NCBI RefSeq assembly: GCF_030818075.1
Contig: NZ_JAUSZZ010000001.1
Span: 1,674,001 to 1,738,000 of the forward strand
DNA length: 64,000 nt
Source: Microbacterium proteolyticum
GTDB taxonomy: Bacteria; Actinomycetota; Actinomycetes; Actinomycetales; Microbacteriaceae
Reading direction: 5' to 3'
The notes beneath the pieces are model-generated. The model had not been told where the DNA came from and ran no database searches. It was given only the letters and a program-made list of their open reading frames with translations. Below are positions 27,810 through 36,729 of the stretch, in pieces (the first letter of the stretch is position 1; the number at the start of each line of letters is the position of its first letter). The position numbers and the translations under genes were made by a program.

Positions 27810-28913
27810 GTGTCTGAAAGATATGTCGACGACGCCGATTGGGCGACGGCAGCCGAGCAGTCCAGCGAGGACGACGAAGCCCAGGAGGGCAACGTGCTCG
27901 AGTCTCAGGAGCGCGCCTCCGACTCGGCCGAGCACTCCGCCGTGCACATCGTGGACGACGAGGCCGATGTCGACGACGCCGACCTCACCGACATCGACAT
28001 CACCGACCCGGAGGCGGACGCCATCGTGAATGACGCTCTCGAGATCGACGAGACCAGCGAGGCCGAGGCCGCGGCCGAGGTCCTGAACGACTCCCTTGCG
28101 GAGGAGCAGGCCGAAGAGGCCGCCGACGCCGCCGACGAGGTCACCCCCTACGACGGCCCCGACGTCAACGGCGAGCCCGACGAGCCCGTGCTCGACGAGG
28201 AGTTCGTCGACGAGGTCTCAGCCGCGGCATCCGTGGTCGACGACGTCGAAGCATCCGAGTCGCCCGCCGACGCCGCCGAGGACGAGGACATCGACCCCTA
28301 CGACGCGTTCCGCGCCGAACTGCGCTCGCTGCCGGGCAAGTGGTACGTCATCCACTCCTACGCCGGTTTCGAGCGCAAGGTGAAGGCCAACATTGAGCAG
28401 CGCAAGTCGACGCTCGAGGTCGAGGACGACATCTACCAGATCGAAGTCCCGATGGAAGACGTCGTCGAGATCAAGAACGGCCAGCGCAAGATGGTCAACC
28501 GCGTGCGCATCCCCGGCTACGTGCTGGTGCGCATGGACCTCAACGAAGACACCTGGTCGGTCGTGCGTCACACGCCCGGTGTGACGGGCTTCGTGGGCAA
28601 CGCCCACAACCCCACGCCGCTGCGTTTCGAAGAGGCCTTCAACATGCTGAAGAGCTTGGTCGAGGTCAAGGAGTCCGCTCCCGCCAAGGCCGGTGCCGCC
28701 AAGGGCTCGCCCACGGCGCAGCGCGTCATCCCCGCCGAGGTCGACTTCGAGACCGGCGAGACGATCACGATCAAGGAGGGCTCGTTCGCGGGTCTTCCCG
28801 GCACGATCAGCGAGATCAAGCCCGAGAGCGGCAAGCTCACCGTGCTCGTGTCGCTCTTCGAGCGCGAGACCCCCGTCGAGCTGTCGTTCGACCAGGTCAC
28901 CAAGATGGTCTGA
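27810..28913 (+). CDS. nusG: Transcription termination/antitermination factor NusG with acidic N-terminal extension
   Basis: A 367-residue NusG, about twice the length of E. coli NusG. Residues 1-165 are an acidic, alanine-rich, low-complexity extension. The conserved NGN domain starts at [19 protein letters not shown] near residue 175, with [18 protein letters not shown] near residue 230. The KOW motif follows near residue 318 ([15 protein letters not shown]). NusG binds RNA polymerase and links it to Rho or the ribosome. Long acidic extensions occur in several Micrococcales; their function is not established. The GTG at 27810 has a GGAAGAG ribosome site. Confidence 0.96.
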   Translation: MSERYVDDADWATAAEQSSEDDEAQEGNVLESQERASDSAEHSAVHIVDDEADVDDADLTDIDITDPEADAIVNDALEIDETSEAEAAAEVLNDSLAEEQAEEAADAADEVTPYDGPDVNGEPDEPVLDEEFVDEVSAAASVVDDVEASESPADAAEDEDIDPYDAFRAELRSLPGKWYVIHSYAGFERKVKANIEQRKSTLEVEDDIYQIEVPMEDVVEIKNGQRKMVNRVRIPGYVLVRMDLNEDTWSVVRHTPGVTGFVGNAHNPTPLRFEEAFNMLKSLVEVKESAPAKAGAAKGSPTAQRVIPAEVDFETGETITIKEGSFAGLPGTISEIKPESGKLTVLVSLFERETPVELSFDQVTKMV

Positions 28914-28932
28914 CGCCTCCGCGCATCCCTCG

Positions 28933-28968
28933 CGAACGCCCCGCCCGGCTCCGTCGGCGGGGCGTTCG
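28933..28968 (+). terminator. Hairpin terminator after nusG
   Basis: A perfect 13-bp stem, CGAACGCCCCGCC (28933-28945) and GGCGGGGCGTTCG (28956-28968), with a 10-base loop and CCGTTTCG downstream. It begins 19 bases after the nusG stop and separates secE-nusG from the repeat region. Confidence 0.85.
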
Positions 28969-28985
28969 CCGTTTCGCGTCGCCGT

Positions 28986-29204
28986 TCGGAGCCGCGCCCG
29001 GTGGCATCCTCCGGGCCGTCGCGGACGACTACCGTGCCCGCCGCGCGGGCGCGGACGGCTACCGTGCCGCGCCGCGCCGTCGCGGACGGCTACCGTGCCG
29101 CGCCGCGCCGGCGTGCCCGCCCGGCTGGCGTCGTGTCCTGCTGGTGTCGTGCCCGGCGGGCGTGGTGCCCGGCGGGCGTGGTGCGGATTGCGGGCCTGCT
29201 TTGT
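28986..29204. repeat. GC-rich short tandem repeats after nusG
   Basis: GCGGACG(A/G)CTACCGTGCC recurs at 29021, 29051 and 29082 (30-31 bp period), then runs into GCCCGGCGGGCGTGGT repeats. No gene is apparent. This is the first part of the 962-bp gap between nusG and the second DUF559 gene. Confidence 0.6.
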
Positions 29205-29277
29205 CACGCATAAACACGAATCCAGCGCGGAAACACGCTGGCACCGTGTTTCCGCGCACGGATCGTGTTTATGCGTG
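29205..29277. repeat. Palindrome family D, copy 1
   Basis: The 67-bp core 29208-29274 has 30-base arms matching at 26 positions around the loop CTGGCAC. The left arm begins GCATAAACACGA and has a second AAACACG core at its inner end. A further three bases pair on each side (CAC/GTG). Confidence 0.88.
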
Positions 29278-29280
29278 CCG

Positions 29281-29514
29281 CGCCGCGCGGGCGTGCCGCG
29301 CCGGGAGGGCGTGCCCCGCGGGGAGGGCGTGCCCGGCCCGGCTGGCGTCGCGCCCGGTCCGGCTGGCGTCGTGCCCGGCGGGCGGCGCGCCCGGTCCGGC
29401 TGGCGTCGTGCCCGGCTGGCGGCGCGCCCGGTCCGGCTGGCGTCGTGCCCGGCTGGCGGCGCGCCCGGGCGGCTGTATCGGGTGGGCGTCGTGCGGGTCG
29501 CGGGCCTGTCTTGT
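29281..29514. repeat. GC-rich GGCTGGCGTCGTGCCC repeats between palindromes
   Basis: Imperfect copies of CCGGCTGGCGTCGTGCCCGG and GGCGGCGCGCC fill the space between family D copies 1 and 2. No gene or regulatory signal is visible. Confidence 0.55.
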
Positions 29515-29587
29515 CACGCATAAACACGATTCCTGCGCGGAAACACGCTGGCATCGTGTTTCTGTGCACGGATCGTGTTTATGCGTG
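29515..29587. repeat. Palindrome family D, copy 2
   Basis: Core 29518-29584, again 67 bp with 30-base arms (26 of 30 paired) and the loop CTGGCAT. It has the same outer CAC/GTG extension as copy 1. Confidence 0.88.
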
Positions 29588-29661
29588 CCGCGCCGGGAGG
29601 GCGTCGTGCGCGGAGCGCTGTGCCCGGCGGGCACCTGCGGGTCGTGGGCGCGTCCTCCTAG

Positions 29662-29728
29662 GCATAAACACGATCTCTGCGCGTAAACACGCTGGCATCG
29701 TGTTTCTGTGCACGGATCGTGTTTATGC
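29662..29728. repeat. Palindrome family D, copy 3
   Basis: 67 bp; arms 29662-29691 and 29699-29728 pair at 25 of 30 positions. The right arm is identical to that of copy 2. Confidence 0.88.
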
Positions 29729-29805
29729 GTGCCGCGCCGGGGGTGCGTCGTGCGCGGAGCGCTGTGTCCGGCGGGCACCTGCGGGTCGTGGGCGCGTCCT
29801 CCTAG

Positions 29806-29872
29806 GCATAAACACGATTTCTGCGCGTAAACACGCTGGCACCGTGTTTCTGCGCACGGATCGTGTTTATGC
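29806..29872. repeat. Palindrome family D, copy 4 (3' flank of the second DUF559 gene)
   Basis: 67 bp; arms 29806-29835 and 29843-29872 pair at 25 of 30 positions around CTGGCAC. It ends three bases before the stop codon of the DUF559 gene at 29876. Confidence 0.9.
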
Positions 29873-29875
29873 CCG

Positions 29876-30826
29876 TCAGACAGAGCGCGCGTTGCGACCC
29901 ACCGACGCGAGCGCTGCCGCTTCTTCGCGCCGCATCGGAATCAGCCCCGCTGCCAGCAGCGCGGAACGCAGACCCTCGACGCCGAGGGCTCCCGCGTAAT
30001 CCCAGCGCGCGATGTGCCAGCCCGCCCGCCGGAGCGCGTCTTCGCGTCGCTTCTCGGCGCGAAGGGTTTCCGCAGCCTCGTCACCGCGGTACTTGACCCA
30101 CCCGTCCGACTCTCCGATCACCTTCTGCTCCGGCCAGCAGAAGTCCGATCGATACGTGTGGCCGTCGAGGCGATGCTCCATCTGCAGGGTCGGGCGGGGG
30201 AACCCGCACCACTCGATGACGACGCGGCTGATGGATTCCCCGACGGACTCCGAGAGCGGCGTGCACCGGCTCAAGGCCCAGGTCATGCGTCGAAGACCGA
30301 AAGCGTTCCGCTGAAGGGAGCCGTGATGAAGCAGGTCGGAGGCGGAAAGGCCGAACATCCGCGCCGCCGCGTCGGCGACGGCGACCGCCAGTGCCGGTGG
30401 CAACGCGCGGGCGAGGTCGACGACGACATCCTCGACGGCGTTGATCCGGATGCCGGCCGTCTCGCATGTCCTCCGCTCGTCGGCACTCGTGTGCACCGTC
30501 ACGTCGCCGTACCTGGCCGACCGTGAGCGGCGGCCGTCGAAGATGTGGATCGCGCGGGGATGACCGAAGATCGGCAGTCCGAGGAGTGCAGCGGCCGACT
30601 CGTGTGAGAACACGGCGTCGCGGCGTGACGTTGCGAACGCGTGGACGCGGGCCAGATAACGCTCCCACGGCGCCAGCTGCTCCCACCTGCTGCGGATCGT
30701 GTACACGCCGGGGCGAACGCGGATCAGCGATCTGTCGCGTGAGGGCGGAGGCCCCGAGAGCCGTCCGCCGGCGGCGCGAACCAGCGGCACCGGTGATGCA
30801 CGAAGCGGGAGAGGAGTGGCATCCAT
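29876..30826 (-). CDS. DUF559 (Vsr/PD-(D/E)XK-like) protein bracketed by family D palindromes
   Basis: A 316-residue relative of the protein at 3101-3994. The N-terminal part has RVRPGVYTI near residue 36 and the family motif VFSHESAAALLGLPIFG near residue 72; the C-terminal DUF559 domain carries RSDFCWPEQKVIGESDGWVKY near residue 235, with a strand Asp then E-x-D-G. ATG 30826 is chosen because upstream in-frame codons (to 30985) read through the family D palindrome and match no relative. The stop lies three bases from copy 4 and the start about 108 bases from copy 5. The gene lies between nusG and rplK, in a block where no such gene is usual, suggesting insertion. Confidence 0.8.
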   Translation of the reverse strand: MDATPLPLRASPVPLVRAAGGRLSGPPPSRDRSLIRVRPGVYTIRSRWEQLAPWERYLARVHAFATSRRDAVFSHESAAALLGLPIFGHPRAIHIFDGRRSRSARYGDVTVHTSADERRTCETAGIRINAVEDVVVDLARALPPALAVAVADAAARMFGLSASDLLHHGSLQRNAFGLRRMTWALSRCTPLSESVGESISRVVIEWCGFPRPTLQMEHRLDGHTYRSDFCWPEQKVIGESDGWVKYRGDEAAETLRAEKRREDALRRAGWHIARWDYAGALGVEGLRSALLAAGLIPMRREEAAALASVGRNARSV

Positions 30827-30933
30827 TGAGCGAGGGTGGCAGGTTCGGGCAGGTCGTGGGGGCGCCCTGTGGACAACGGCGCCGCCCGAGCGAGAACTTT
30901 CTCCAAGTGCGAGCCGGTTGAGAGCGCGAAGCC

Positions 30934-31000
30934 ACATAAACACGGTTCGTGCGCGGACACACGCCGTCGACGTGTTTCTGCGCACGGATTGTGTTTATGC
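30934..31000. repeat. Palindrome family D, copy 5 (5' flank of the second DUF559 gene)
   Basis: 67 bp; arms 30934-30963 and 30971-31000 pair at 24 of 30 positions. With copy 4 it brackets the DUF559 gene in a unit of 1195 bp (29806-31000). The rest of the gap to rplK (31001-31150) is GGCGGGCGCGAG-type simple repeat plus the rplK promoter region. Confidence 0.88.
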
Positions 31001-31178
31001 GTGATGGCGGGCGGGCGCGAGCGAGGGCAGGGGTGGGCGGGCGGGCGCGAGCGGCGGGCGGGCGCGAGCAATGCGTGGGCGCGATGAGCAGGGGCGGGCG
31101 CGGGCGGTGAGCGGCGGTGGACGCGCGTCGACGCGGGCGGGGAGGAAGGTGATGGATGCCGGGAGGCGCGGCATCCCG

Positions 31179-31286
31179 TACAATGAGGAGGTTGCGTGCG
31201 TCAGTGCGCGACGACCGCTGCCCGGAACCGCCGGGTGTGCGGGAGAGAGGGAGCCGCGAGGCCCCCGCTCGAGAGAGGAAAAGGAT
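31179..31286 (+). promoter_or_regulatory. Promoter -10 element and leader of rplK-rplA
   Basis: TACAAT at 31179-31184 is a good -10 hexamer; no clear -35 is seen 17 bases upstream. The roughly 95-base leader ends with GAGAGAGGAAAAGGAT before the rplK ATG. The insertion of the DUF559 unit would make this promoter necessary for rplKA expression independent of nusG. Confidence 0.55.
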
Positions 31287-31718
31287 ATGGCACCCAAGAA
31301 AAAGGTGACCGGCCTGATCAAGCTCCAGATCAAGGCCGGCGCGGCCAACCCCGCGCCGCCGATCGGTCCGGCGCTCGGTCAGCACGGCGTCAACATCATG
31401 GAGTTCTGCAAGGCGTACAACGCGGCGACCGAGGCCCAGCGCGGCAACGTCATCCCCGTTGAGATCACCGTCTACGAGGACCGCAGCTTCACGTTCATCC
31501 TGAAGACGCCCCCCGCCGCCGAGCTCATCAAGAAGGCCGCCGGCCTGGCAAAGGGCTCGCCGACGCCGCACACCACCAAGGTCGGCAAGCTGACCAAGGA
31601 GCAGGTCCGCGAGATCGCCACCACGAAGCAGCCCGACCTGAACGCGAACGACCTCGAGGCCGCCTCGAAGATCATCGCCGGCACCGCCCGTTCCATGGGC
31701 ATCACGGTCGAGGACTGA
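31287..31718 (+). CDS. rplK: 50S ribosomal protein L11
   Basis: A 143-residue protein of the ribosomal GTPase-associated centre, needed for stringent-factor activation and factor binding. The N-terminal [20 protein letters not shown] is followed by the proline-rich [15 protein letters not shown] stretch near residue 23. The C-terminal RNA-binding part has [19 protein letters not shown] and ends [11 protein letters not shown]. The ATG at 31287 has an AGGAAAAGGA ribosome site. It is followed 11 bases later by rplA. Confidence 0.98.
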   Translation: MAPKKKVTGLIKLQIKAGAANPAPPIGPALGQHGVNIMEFCKAYNAATEAQRGNVIPVEITVYEDRSFTFILKTPPAAELIKKAAGLAKGSPTPHTTKVGKLTKEQVREIATTKQPDLNANDLEAASKIIAGTARSMGITVED

Positions 31719-31729
31719 GGGAGATAACA

Positions 31730-32422
31730 ATGGCTACCAAGTCCAAGGCATTCCGCGCCGCTGCTGAGAAGATCGCGGCCGACACGTTCTACACCCCCGC
31801 CGAGGCCGTCGCCCTGGCGAAGGAGACCGGCTCGAAGAAGTTCGACTCGACCGTCGAGGTCGCGCTGAAGCTCTCGGTCGACCCCCGTAAGGCCGACCAG
31901 ATGGTCCGCGGCACGGTCATCCTGCCCCACGGCACGGGTAAGACCGCGCGCGTCATCGTCTTCGCCAACGGCCCCGCAGCCGAGGCGGCTCTCGCCGCCG
32001 GCGCCGACGAGGTCGGTGGCACGGACCTCATCGAGAAGGTCGCCGCCGGTTACACGTCGTTCGACGCCGCCGTCGCCACGCCCGAGCTCATGGGCCAGGT
32101 CGGTCGCCTCGGTAAGGTCCTCGGACCCCGCGGCCTCATGCCGAACCCCAAGACCGGCACCGTGACCCCCAACCCGGCCAAGGCCGTCGAGGAGATCAAG
32201 GGCGGAAAGATCGAGTTCCGCGTCGACAAGCACGCCAACGTGCACTTCGTCGTCGGCAAGGCGTCGTTCTCGGCCGAGCAGCTCGACGAGAACCTGAAGG
32301 CCGCGCTCGAGGAGATCGTCCGCCTCAAGCCGTCGAGCTCGAAGGGCCGTTACATCCAGAAGGGCGCCGTCTCGACCACCTTCGGTCCCGGCATCCCGCT
32401 GGACGTCAACGTCCTCGTCTGA
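31730..32422 (+). CDS. rplA: 50S ribosomal protein L1
   Basis: A 230-residue protein forming the L1 stalk that guides deacylated tRNA from the E site; in many bacteria it also represses its own rplK-rplA mRNA. The family signature lies near residue 120 ([20 protein letters not shown]), and [19 protein letters not shown] lies near residue 62. The start follows the rplK stop by 11 bases with GAGGGAGA upstream. A hairpin terminator follows. Confidence 0.98.
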   Translation: MATKSKAFRAAAEKIAADTFYTPAEAVALAKETGSKKFDSTVEVALKLSVDPRKADQMVRGTVILPHGTGKTARVIVFANGPAAEAALAAGADEVGGTDLIEKVAAGYTSFDAAVATPELMGQVGRLGKVLGPRGLMPNPKTGTVTPNPAKAVEEIKGGKIEFRVDKHANVHFVVGKASFSAEQLDENLKAALEEIVRLKPSSSKGRYIQKGAVSTTFGPGIPLDVNVLV

Positions 32423-32435
32423 CGTCCGCGTCATC

Positions 32436-32473
32436 CGGAAGCCCCGCTGCGCCTCGCGCCGGCGGGGCTTCCG
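32436..32473 (+). terminator. Hairpin terminator after rplA
   Basis: A 12-bp stem, CGGAAGCCCCGC (32436-32447) and GCGGGGCTTCCG (32462-32473), begins 14 bases after the stop. Confidence 0.82.
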
Positions 32474-32834
32474 CATCCCCGGCCCCGGCCGCTTCTCGCA
32501 CCGCCCGCCACGTCGCGCGCGCACCGCCCGCCACGTCGCGCGCACCGCGCGCCCGCCGCGCCGCGTCGCGCGCATCGCCGGACCGCCGAACCGTGTCGCG
32601 CGCATCGCCGGACCGCCGCGCCGCGCGCACCGCGCATCCCGCCGCATCGCGTCCATCGCCGCACCACCGCATCGCGTCCACCGTGTGAGAGCACCCGCGC
32701 CTACGCACCATCCGCGCACGATCGTGCAACTCGGCGTCATCCGGGAAGAGACCGGCGAACGCCCGTGTTGTCATGGAGGGCGCCCCGCGCCATCCCCCTC
32801 ACACCTGCCCCACATCACCATGTCTGGAACAGCT
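32474..32834. repeat. GC-rich CGCGCATCGCCGGACCGCC repeats; gap before the ABC transporter
   Basis: Between 32500 and 32670 short units of CGCGCATCGCCGGACCGCC and CACCGCCCGCCACGTCGCGCG repeat imperfectly. The last 140 bases, before the binding-protein start, are less repetitive and should hold its promoter, but no convincing -35/-10 pair is seen. Confidence 0.5.
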
Positions 32835-33638
32835 ATGCCCCGTCGCCGTTTGACCGTCCTCGCCGCCACCCTGGGCCTGAGCGCCCTCGCGCTGACCGCC
32901 TGCAGCGGCGGCACGACCTCCGAGACCTCCGGAGCCGGCTCCGAGTACGACCTCGTCTCCGACGGCACGCTCACCGTCGCCACCGAGGGCACCTACCGCC
33001 CGTTCTCGTACCACGAGGGCGCGGGGGAGCTCACCGGCTTCGACGTCGAGATCGCCCAGGCCGTCGCCGACAAGCTCGGTCTCGAGGTGCGCTTCCAGGA
33101 GACCCAGTGGGATGCCATCTTCGCCGGCCTCGAGGCGGGACGCTTCGACGTCATCGCCAACCAGGTGTCCATCAACCCGGAGCGCGAGGAGAAGTACACC
33201 TTCAGCTCGCCGTACACCGTCTCGCGCGGCGTGATCGTCACGACGGAGGACGACTCCGCGATCTCGAGCTTCGCCGACCTGTCGGGCAAGACCACCGCGC
33301 AGTCGCTCACGAGCAACTGGTACGAGCTGGCCACCGAGAGCGGCGCCCAGGTCGAGGCCGTCGAGGGCTGGGCGCAGGCCGTCGCTCTGCTGAAGCAGGG
33401 CCGTGTGGATGCCACCATCAACGACCAGCTCACCTACCTCGACTACGAGAAGACGAACAGCCCGACCGGCCTGAAGATCGCCGCCGAGACCGAGGACACC
33501 TCCGAGAGCGCTTTCGCGTTCAAGAAGGGTCAGGATGCTCTCGCCGAGGCCGTCGACGGCGCGCTGGAGGAGTTGCGCGCCGACGGGACGCTCGCCGAGA
33601 TCAGCCAGAAGTACTTCGGCGCCGACGTCACGCAGTAA
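32835..33638 (+). CDS. Amino acid ABC transporter substrate-binding lipoprotein (cystine type)
   Basis: A 267-residue family 3 solute-binding lipoprotein anchored outside the membrane. The signal peptide ends in the lipobox LTAC near residue 22. The mature domain has GTYRPFSYHE near residue 51, TGFDVEIAQAVADKLGLEV near residue 66 and RFDVIANQVSINPEREEKY near residue 97, and ends EISQKYFGADVTQ. The ANQVSINPER and FGADVT features resemble cystine-binding TcyJ/FliY rather than glutamine-binding proteins. ATG 32835 is preferred because basic residues and the hydrophobic core follow directly; ATG 32820 is an alternative. Permease and ATPase genes follow. Confidence 0.85.
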   Translation: MPRRRLTVLAATLGLSALALTACSGGTTSETSGAGSEYDLVSDGTLTVATEGTYRPFSYHEGAGELTGFDVEIAQAVADKLGLEVRFQETQWDAIFAGLEAGRFDVIANQVSINPEREEKYTFSSPYTVSRGVIVTTEDDSAISSFADLSGKTTAQSLTSNWYELATESGAQVEAVEGWAQAVALLKQGRVDATINDQLTYLDYEKTNSPTGLKIAAETEDTSESAFAFKKGQDALAEAVDGALEELRADGTLAEISQKYFGADVTQ

Positions 33639-33771
33639 GCGTCCCGCTGTAAACCCCCGCGGATCGATCGCCTCCCGCCCGTAGCGTGGGCGGCGGTCGG
33701 TCCGCGTCCGCGTGTGCGCGAGCGCCCGTGCGAAACATCCGGGCGGTGCGCCCGCAGGAGGAAGGAGGCCC

Positions 33772-34437
33772 ATGAACGACGTCTGGACGCTGATGCTCGA
33801 TTCGTTCTGGCCGATGGTACGGGCGGGGCTGCAGGGGACCATCCCGCTGTCCTTGGCCTCATTCGCGATCGGCCTTGTGATCGCACTCTTCATGGCGCTG
33901 CTGCGCCTCTCGCCCAACGTGGTGCTGTCGGGCATCGCCCGCTTCTACATCTCGATCATCCGCGGCACCCCCTTGCTGGTGCAGCTTTTCGTGATCTTCT
34001 ACGGTCTGCCCGCGGTCGGACTGACGATCGACCCGTTCCCCGCGGCCGTGATCGCCTTCTCGCTCAACGTCGGCGGGTACGCGGCGGAGGTCATCCGGGC
34101 GGCCATCCTGTCGGTGCCGCGCGGGCAGTGGGAGGCGGCGCACACCGTCGGTCTCTCCCCGGCCAAGACGCTGACGCGGATCATCCTCCCGCAGGCCGCG
34201 CGGGTATCGGTGCCGCCCTTGTCAAACACGTTCATCTCGCTCGTGAAGGACAGCTCGCTGGCATCCCTCATCCTGGTCTCGGAGCTCTTCCGCCAGGCGC
34301 AGAACATCGCGGCCTTCTCGTACGAGTTCATGGCCGTATACCTCGAGGCGGCGCTCATCTATTGGCTGTTCTGCCTCGTGCTGTCGTTCGGTCAGAATGC
34401 CCTCGAGAAGAGATTGGACCGCCATGTCGCCCGTTGA
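33772..34437 (+). CDS. Amino acid ABC transporter permease (HisM/TcyL family)
   Basis: A 221-residue inner-membrane permease with about five hydrophobic segments and the EAA loop that contacts the ATPase ([20 protein letters not shown] near residue 121). The early [20 protein letters not shown] motif near residue 59 is typical of polar amino acid permeases. The ATG at 33772 has a strong AGGAGGAAGGAGG ribosome site, 133 bases after the binding-protein gene; the stop overlaps the ATPase start. Cystine is the most likely substrate from the binding protein. Confidence 0.92.
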   Translation: MNDVWTLMLDSFWPMVRAGLQGTIPLSLASFAIGLVIALFMALLRLSPNVVLSGIARFYISIIRGTPLLVQLFVIFYGLPAVGLTIDPFPAAVIAFSLNVGGYAAEVIRAAILSVPRGQWEAAHTVGLSPAKTLTRIILPQAARVSVPPLSNTFISLVKDSSLASLILVSELFRQAQNIAAFSYEFMAVYLEAALIYWLFCLVLSFGQNALEKRLDRHVAR

Positions 34438-35224
34438 CTCCCCGCTCCTCAAGGTCGGAGGGCTGGAGAAGAGCTTCGGCGCCAATCAGGTCCTGGCCGG
34501 CGTCGACCTCGAGGTGCGTCGCGGCGACGTGCTCGTGCTCATCGGACCGTCGGGTTCGGGCAAGACCACGGTGCTGCGCTGCCTGAACGGCCTGGAGACC
34601 CCGGATGCCGGAATCGTGTCGTTCGAGGGAGGTCCCACGGTCGACTTCTCGGCGAAGGTGACGAGGGTCGATCGGACCGCGCTACGCGACCGCTCCGCGA
34701 TGGTCTTTCAGCACCACAACCTCTTCCCGCACCTGACGGTGATCCAGAACGTCATCGAGGGGCCTGTGCAGGCGCACGGGGTACGGAAGGCTGACGCGAT
34801 CGACCGCGCCGAGGCGCTGCTCGCGCGCGTCGGCCTGGCGGAGAAGCGCGACGCGTATCCGTCCGAGCTCTCCGGCGGTCAGCAACAGCGGGTGGGGATC
34901 GTGCGCGCCCTGGCGCTGCAGCCGCAGCTGCTGCTGTTCGACGAGCCCACCAGCGCGCTCGATCCCGAGCTCGTCGGCGAGGTGCTGATCGTGCTGCGCG
35001 AACTCGCCGACGAGGGGTGGACGATGGTCATCGTCACGCATGAGCTCGGCTTCGCCCGGGAGGTCGCCGACGAGGTGCTCTTCTTCGACGAGGGGGTCAT
35101 CGTGGAGCGCGGAGCGCCCTCGGAGCTGCTGCGTCACCCGAAGAAGGAGCGCACCCGGCGGTTCCTCGACCGGCTTCTCCGGCCCCTCGACGGGCCCGGT
35201 TCCGTGTCGGGCGACGACGCGTAG
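34424..35224 (+). CDS. Amino acid ABC transporter ATP-binding protein
   Basis: A 266-residue ABC ATPase. Walker A is GPSGSGKTT near residue 43, the Q-loop [13 protein letters not shown] near residue 93, the signature [15 protein letters not shown] near residue 148, Walker [15 protein letters not shown] near residue 168 and the switch His in IVTHELGFA near residue 205. A short insertion between Walker A and Q-loop ([15 protein letters not shown]) is mildly unusual. The start overlaps the permease end by 14 bases. It energises uptake with the two preceding products. Diverged copies of the gene's last 45 bases recur downstream. Confidence 0.94.
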   Translation: MSPVDSPLLKVGGLEKSFGANQVLAGVDLEVRRGDVLVLIGPSGSGKTTVLRCLNGLETPDAGIVSFEGGPTVDFSAKVTRVDRTALRDRSAMVFQHHNLFPHLTVIQNVIEGPVQAHGVRKADAIDRAEALLARVGLAEKRDAYPSELSGGQQQRVGIVRALALQPQLLLFDEPTSALDPELVGEVLIVLRELADEGWTMVIVTHELGFAREVADEVLFFDEGVIVERGAPSELLRHPKKERTRRFLDRLLRPLDGPGSVSGDDA

Positions 35225-35590
35225 CGGCGGTTCGCGTCGACCTCCGGTGTGCCCCTCGACGCCCCCGTCGCCCGCCGTCGGGCGACGCGTCACGGCGCGC
35301 CCCGTCCGGCGTCTGCGTTGCATCGAGAGTTCCTGTCCTTCGTCGCGGGACGACGCGCACCGGCGCTCCGCGTCTGCCTCCGTGTGGTTCATCGCCGGCT
35401 CGCGTGGCGCGGGGCGACGAGTACCGGCGCTTCTGTCGGGCTCCCACGCCCCCTCGACGGTCCCGGTCCGGCGTGGGGTGACGACGTGTCGCGGCTCCTC
35501 GTGTCGGGCTTCGACGTGTTCCTCGGACTCCCCGCCGCGCGGCGTGGGGCGAGACGTCGCACTGTCGGAGGTGCGGAGTAGCGTCGGAGC
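35225..35590. repeat. Diverged repeats derived from the 3' end of the ABC ATPase gene
   Basis: The segment CCCCTCGACGGGCCCGG...GACGACGCG at the end of the ATPase gene (35184-35222) is echoed at about 35250-35295 and 35449-35495. The rest is GC-rich with CGACGCGCACCGGCGC-like pieces. No gene, promoter or terminator is clear before the nitronate monooxygenase start. Confidence 0.5.
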
Positions 35591-36634
35591 ATGCGCCGCC
35601 TCGAACGCCTTCTCGGTCTCGACACCCCGATCGTCCTCGGTCCGTTCGGCGGGCTCTCGTCGGTCGCGCTGACCGCCGCGGTGAGCGACGGCGGCGGCCT
35701 CGGTTCCTTCGGGCTCTACGGCTACTCGCCGGAGCGCATCCACGAGGCCGTCGGTGCGCTGCGCGCGGCGACGCGGGGCCCGATCGCCGTCAATCTGTGG
35801 TGGCCTCGCGGCGACGAGGTCACGCCCGCCGACGTTGATGTCGCCCCCTTCCTCCGCGCCGCCGAGCCTCTCTATTCCGCGGCGGGCGTCGATCTGCCCG
35901 AGACCCCGGCATCCTTCATGCCCGCGCTCACTGACCAGCTCGACGCCGTCTTCGCCGCGCGCCCCGATGTGCTGAGCGTCGTCTTCGGGATCCCGGATGC
36001 CGACACCCTCGCGCGAGCCGGAGAGCGCGGCATCCGCGTCATCGGCGCGGCCACGTCGGTCGCCGAAGCGGTGGCGCTCGAGACCGCCGGGGTCGACGCG
36101 GTCGTCGCGACCGGGGCGGAGGCGGGCGGCCACCGGGTGTCGTTCCTGCGCGACCCGGGGCAGTCGCTCGTCGGAACGTTCGGGCTGGTGCCCCAGGTCG
36201 TGGATGCGGTGAAGATCCCGGTGATCGCGGCCGGCGGGATCGCCGACCGCCGCGGCGTCGCGGCGGCCTTCGCCCTGGGGGCGTCGGGTGTGCAGGTCGG
36301 CACGGCGTTCCTGCGCACCCGTCAGTCCGCGGCGACGGCGGGTCATCGGGAGGCGATCGCGGCGGCGGCCGACACCGACACCGTGCTGACGACGGCGATG
36401 AGCGGGAGGCTGGCCCGTGGCATCCCGAACCGTGCGATGCGCGAACTCGAGGCGACCGGCATGATCGCACCGTTCCCGGCGCAGAACTGGCTCACCGGGG
36501 TGTTCCGCGCTGCGGCGACGGCCGCGGGCGACGCCGACCTCGTGTCGCTGTGGGCCGGGCAGGCGGCCGGTCTCGCACGTCTCGACGACGCGGGGGAGGT
36601 GCTCGCCGAGCTGCGCGCGGGCGTGCCCGCTTAG
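35591..36634 (+). CDS. NAD(P)H-dependent flavin oxidoreductase / nitronate monooxygenase
   Basis: A 347-residue FMN TIM-barrel enzyme of the 2-nitropropane-dioxygenase family, which oxidises nitronates such as propionate 3-nitronate or acts as a flavin-dependent reductase. Features are PIVLGPFGGLSSVALTAAVSDGG near residue 15, AVVATGAEAGGHR near residue 176 (phosphate-loop side), PVIAAGGIADRRGVAAAFALGA near residue 211 and GVQVGTAFLRT near residue 235. It is a monocistronic gene convergent with acylphosphatase. The physiological substrate is not predictable; detoxification is likely. Confidence 0.86.
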   Translation: MRRLERLLGLDTPIVLGPFGGLSSVALTAAVSDGGGLGSFGLYGYSPERIHEAVGALRAATRGPIAVNLWWPRGDEVTPADVDVAPFLRAAEPLYSAAGVDLPETPASFMPALTDQLDAVFAARPDVLSVVFGIPDADTLARAGERGIRVIGAATSVAEAVALETAGVDAVVATGAEAGGHRVSFLRDPGQSLVGTFGLVPQVVDAVKIPVIAAGGIADRRGVAAAFALGASGVQVGTAFLRTRQSAATAGHREAIAAAADTDTVLTTAMSGRLARGIPNRAMRELEATGMIAPFPAQNWLTGVFRAAATAAGDADLVSLWAGQAAGLARLDDAGEVLAELRAGVPA

Positions 36635-36729
36635 CCCCGGCGCCGGCCGCGAACGTTCCCCCTGGTCTCGACGTGGGTCGCGGGCGTTCCCGCCTGGTCT
36701 GGACGTGGGTCGCGGGTGCCGGGATGGCC

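Larger units (their letters stand above)
29585..29872. repeat. 144-bp tandem duplication carrying family D copies 3 and 4
   Basis: Two units of about 144 bp (29585-29728 and 29729-29872) each consist of a GC-rich spacer (GTGCCGCGCCGGG...CGTCCTCCTAG) followed by a family D palindrome. The spacer halves are nearly identical, so the palindrome was amplified by tandem duplication. Differences are mainly single bases. Confidence 0.82.

Noticed and set aside
30827..30985. Longer start of the second DUF559 protein at 30985
   Set aside because: The first residues come from the family D palindrome and do not match the other DUF559 proteins. ATG 30826 gives the family-like N-terminus.
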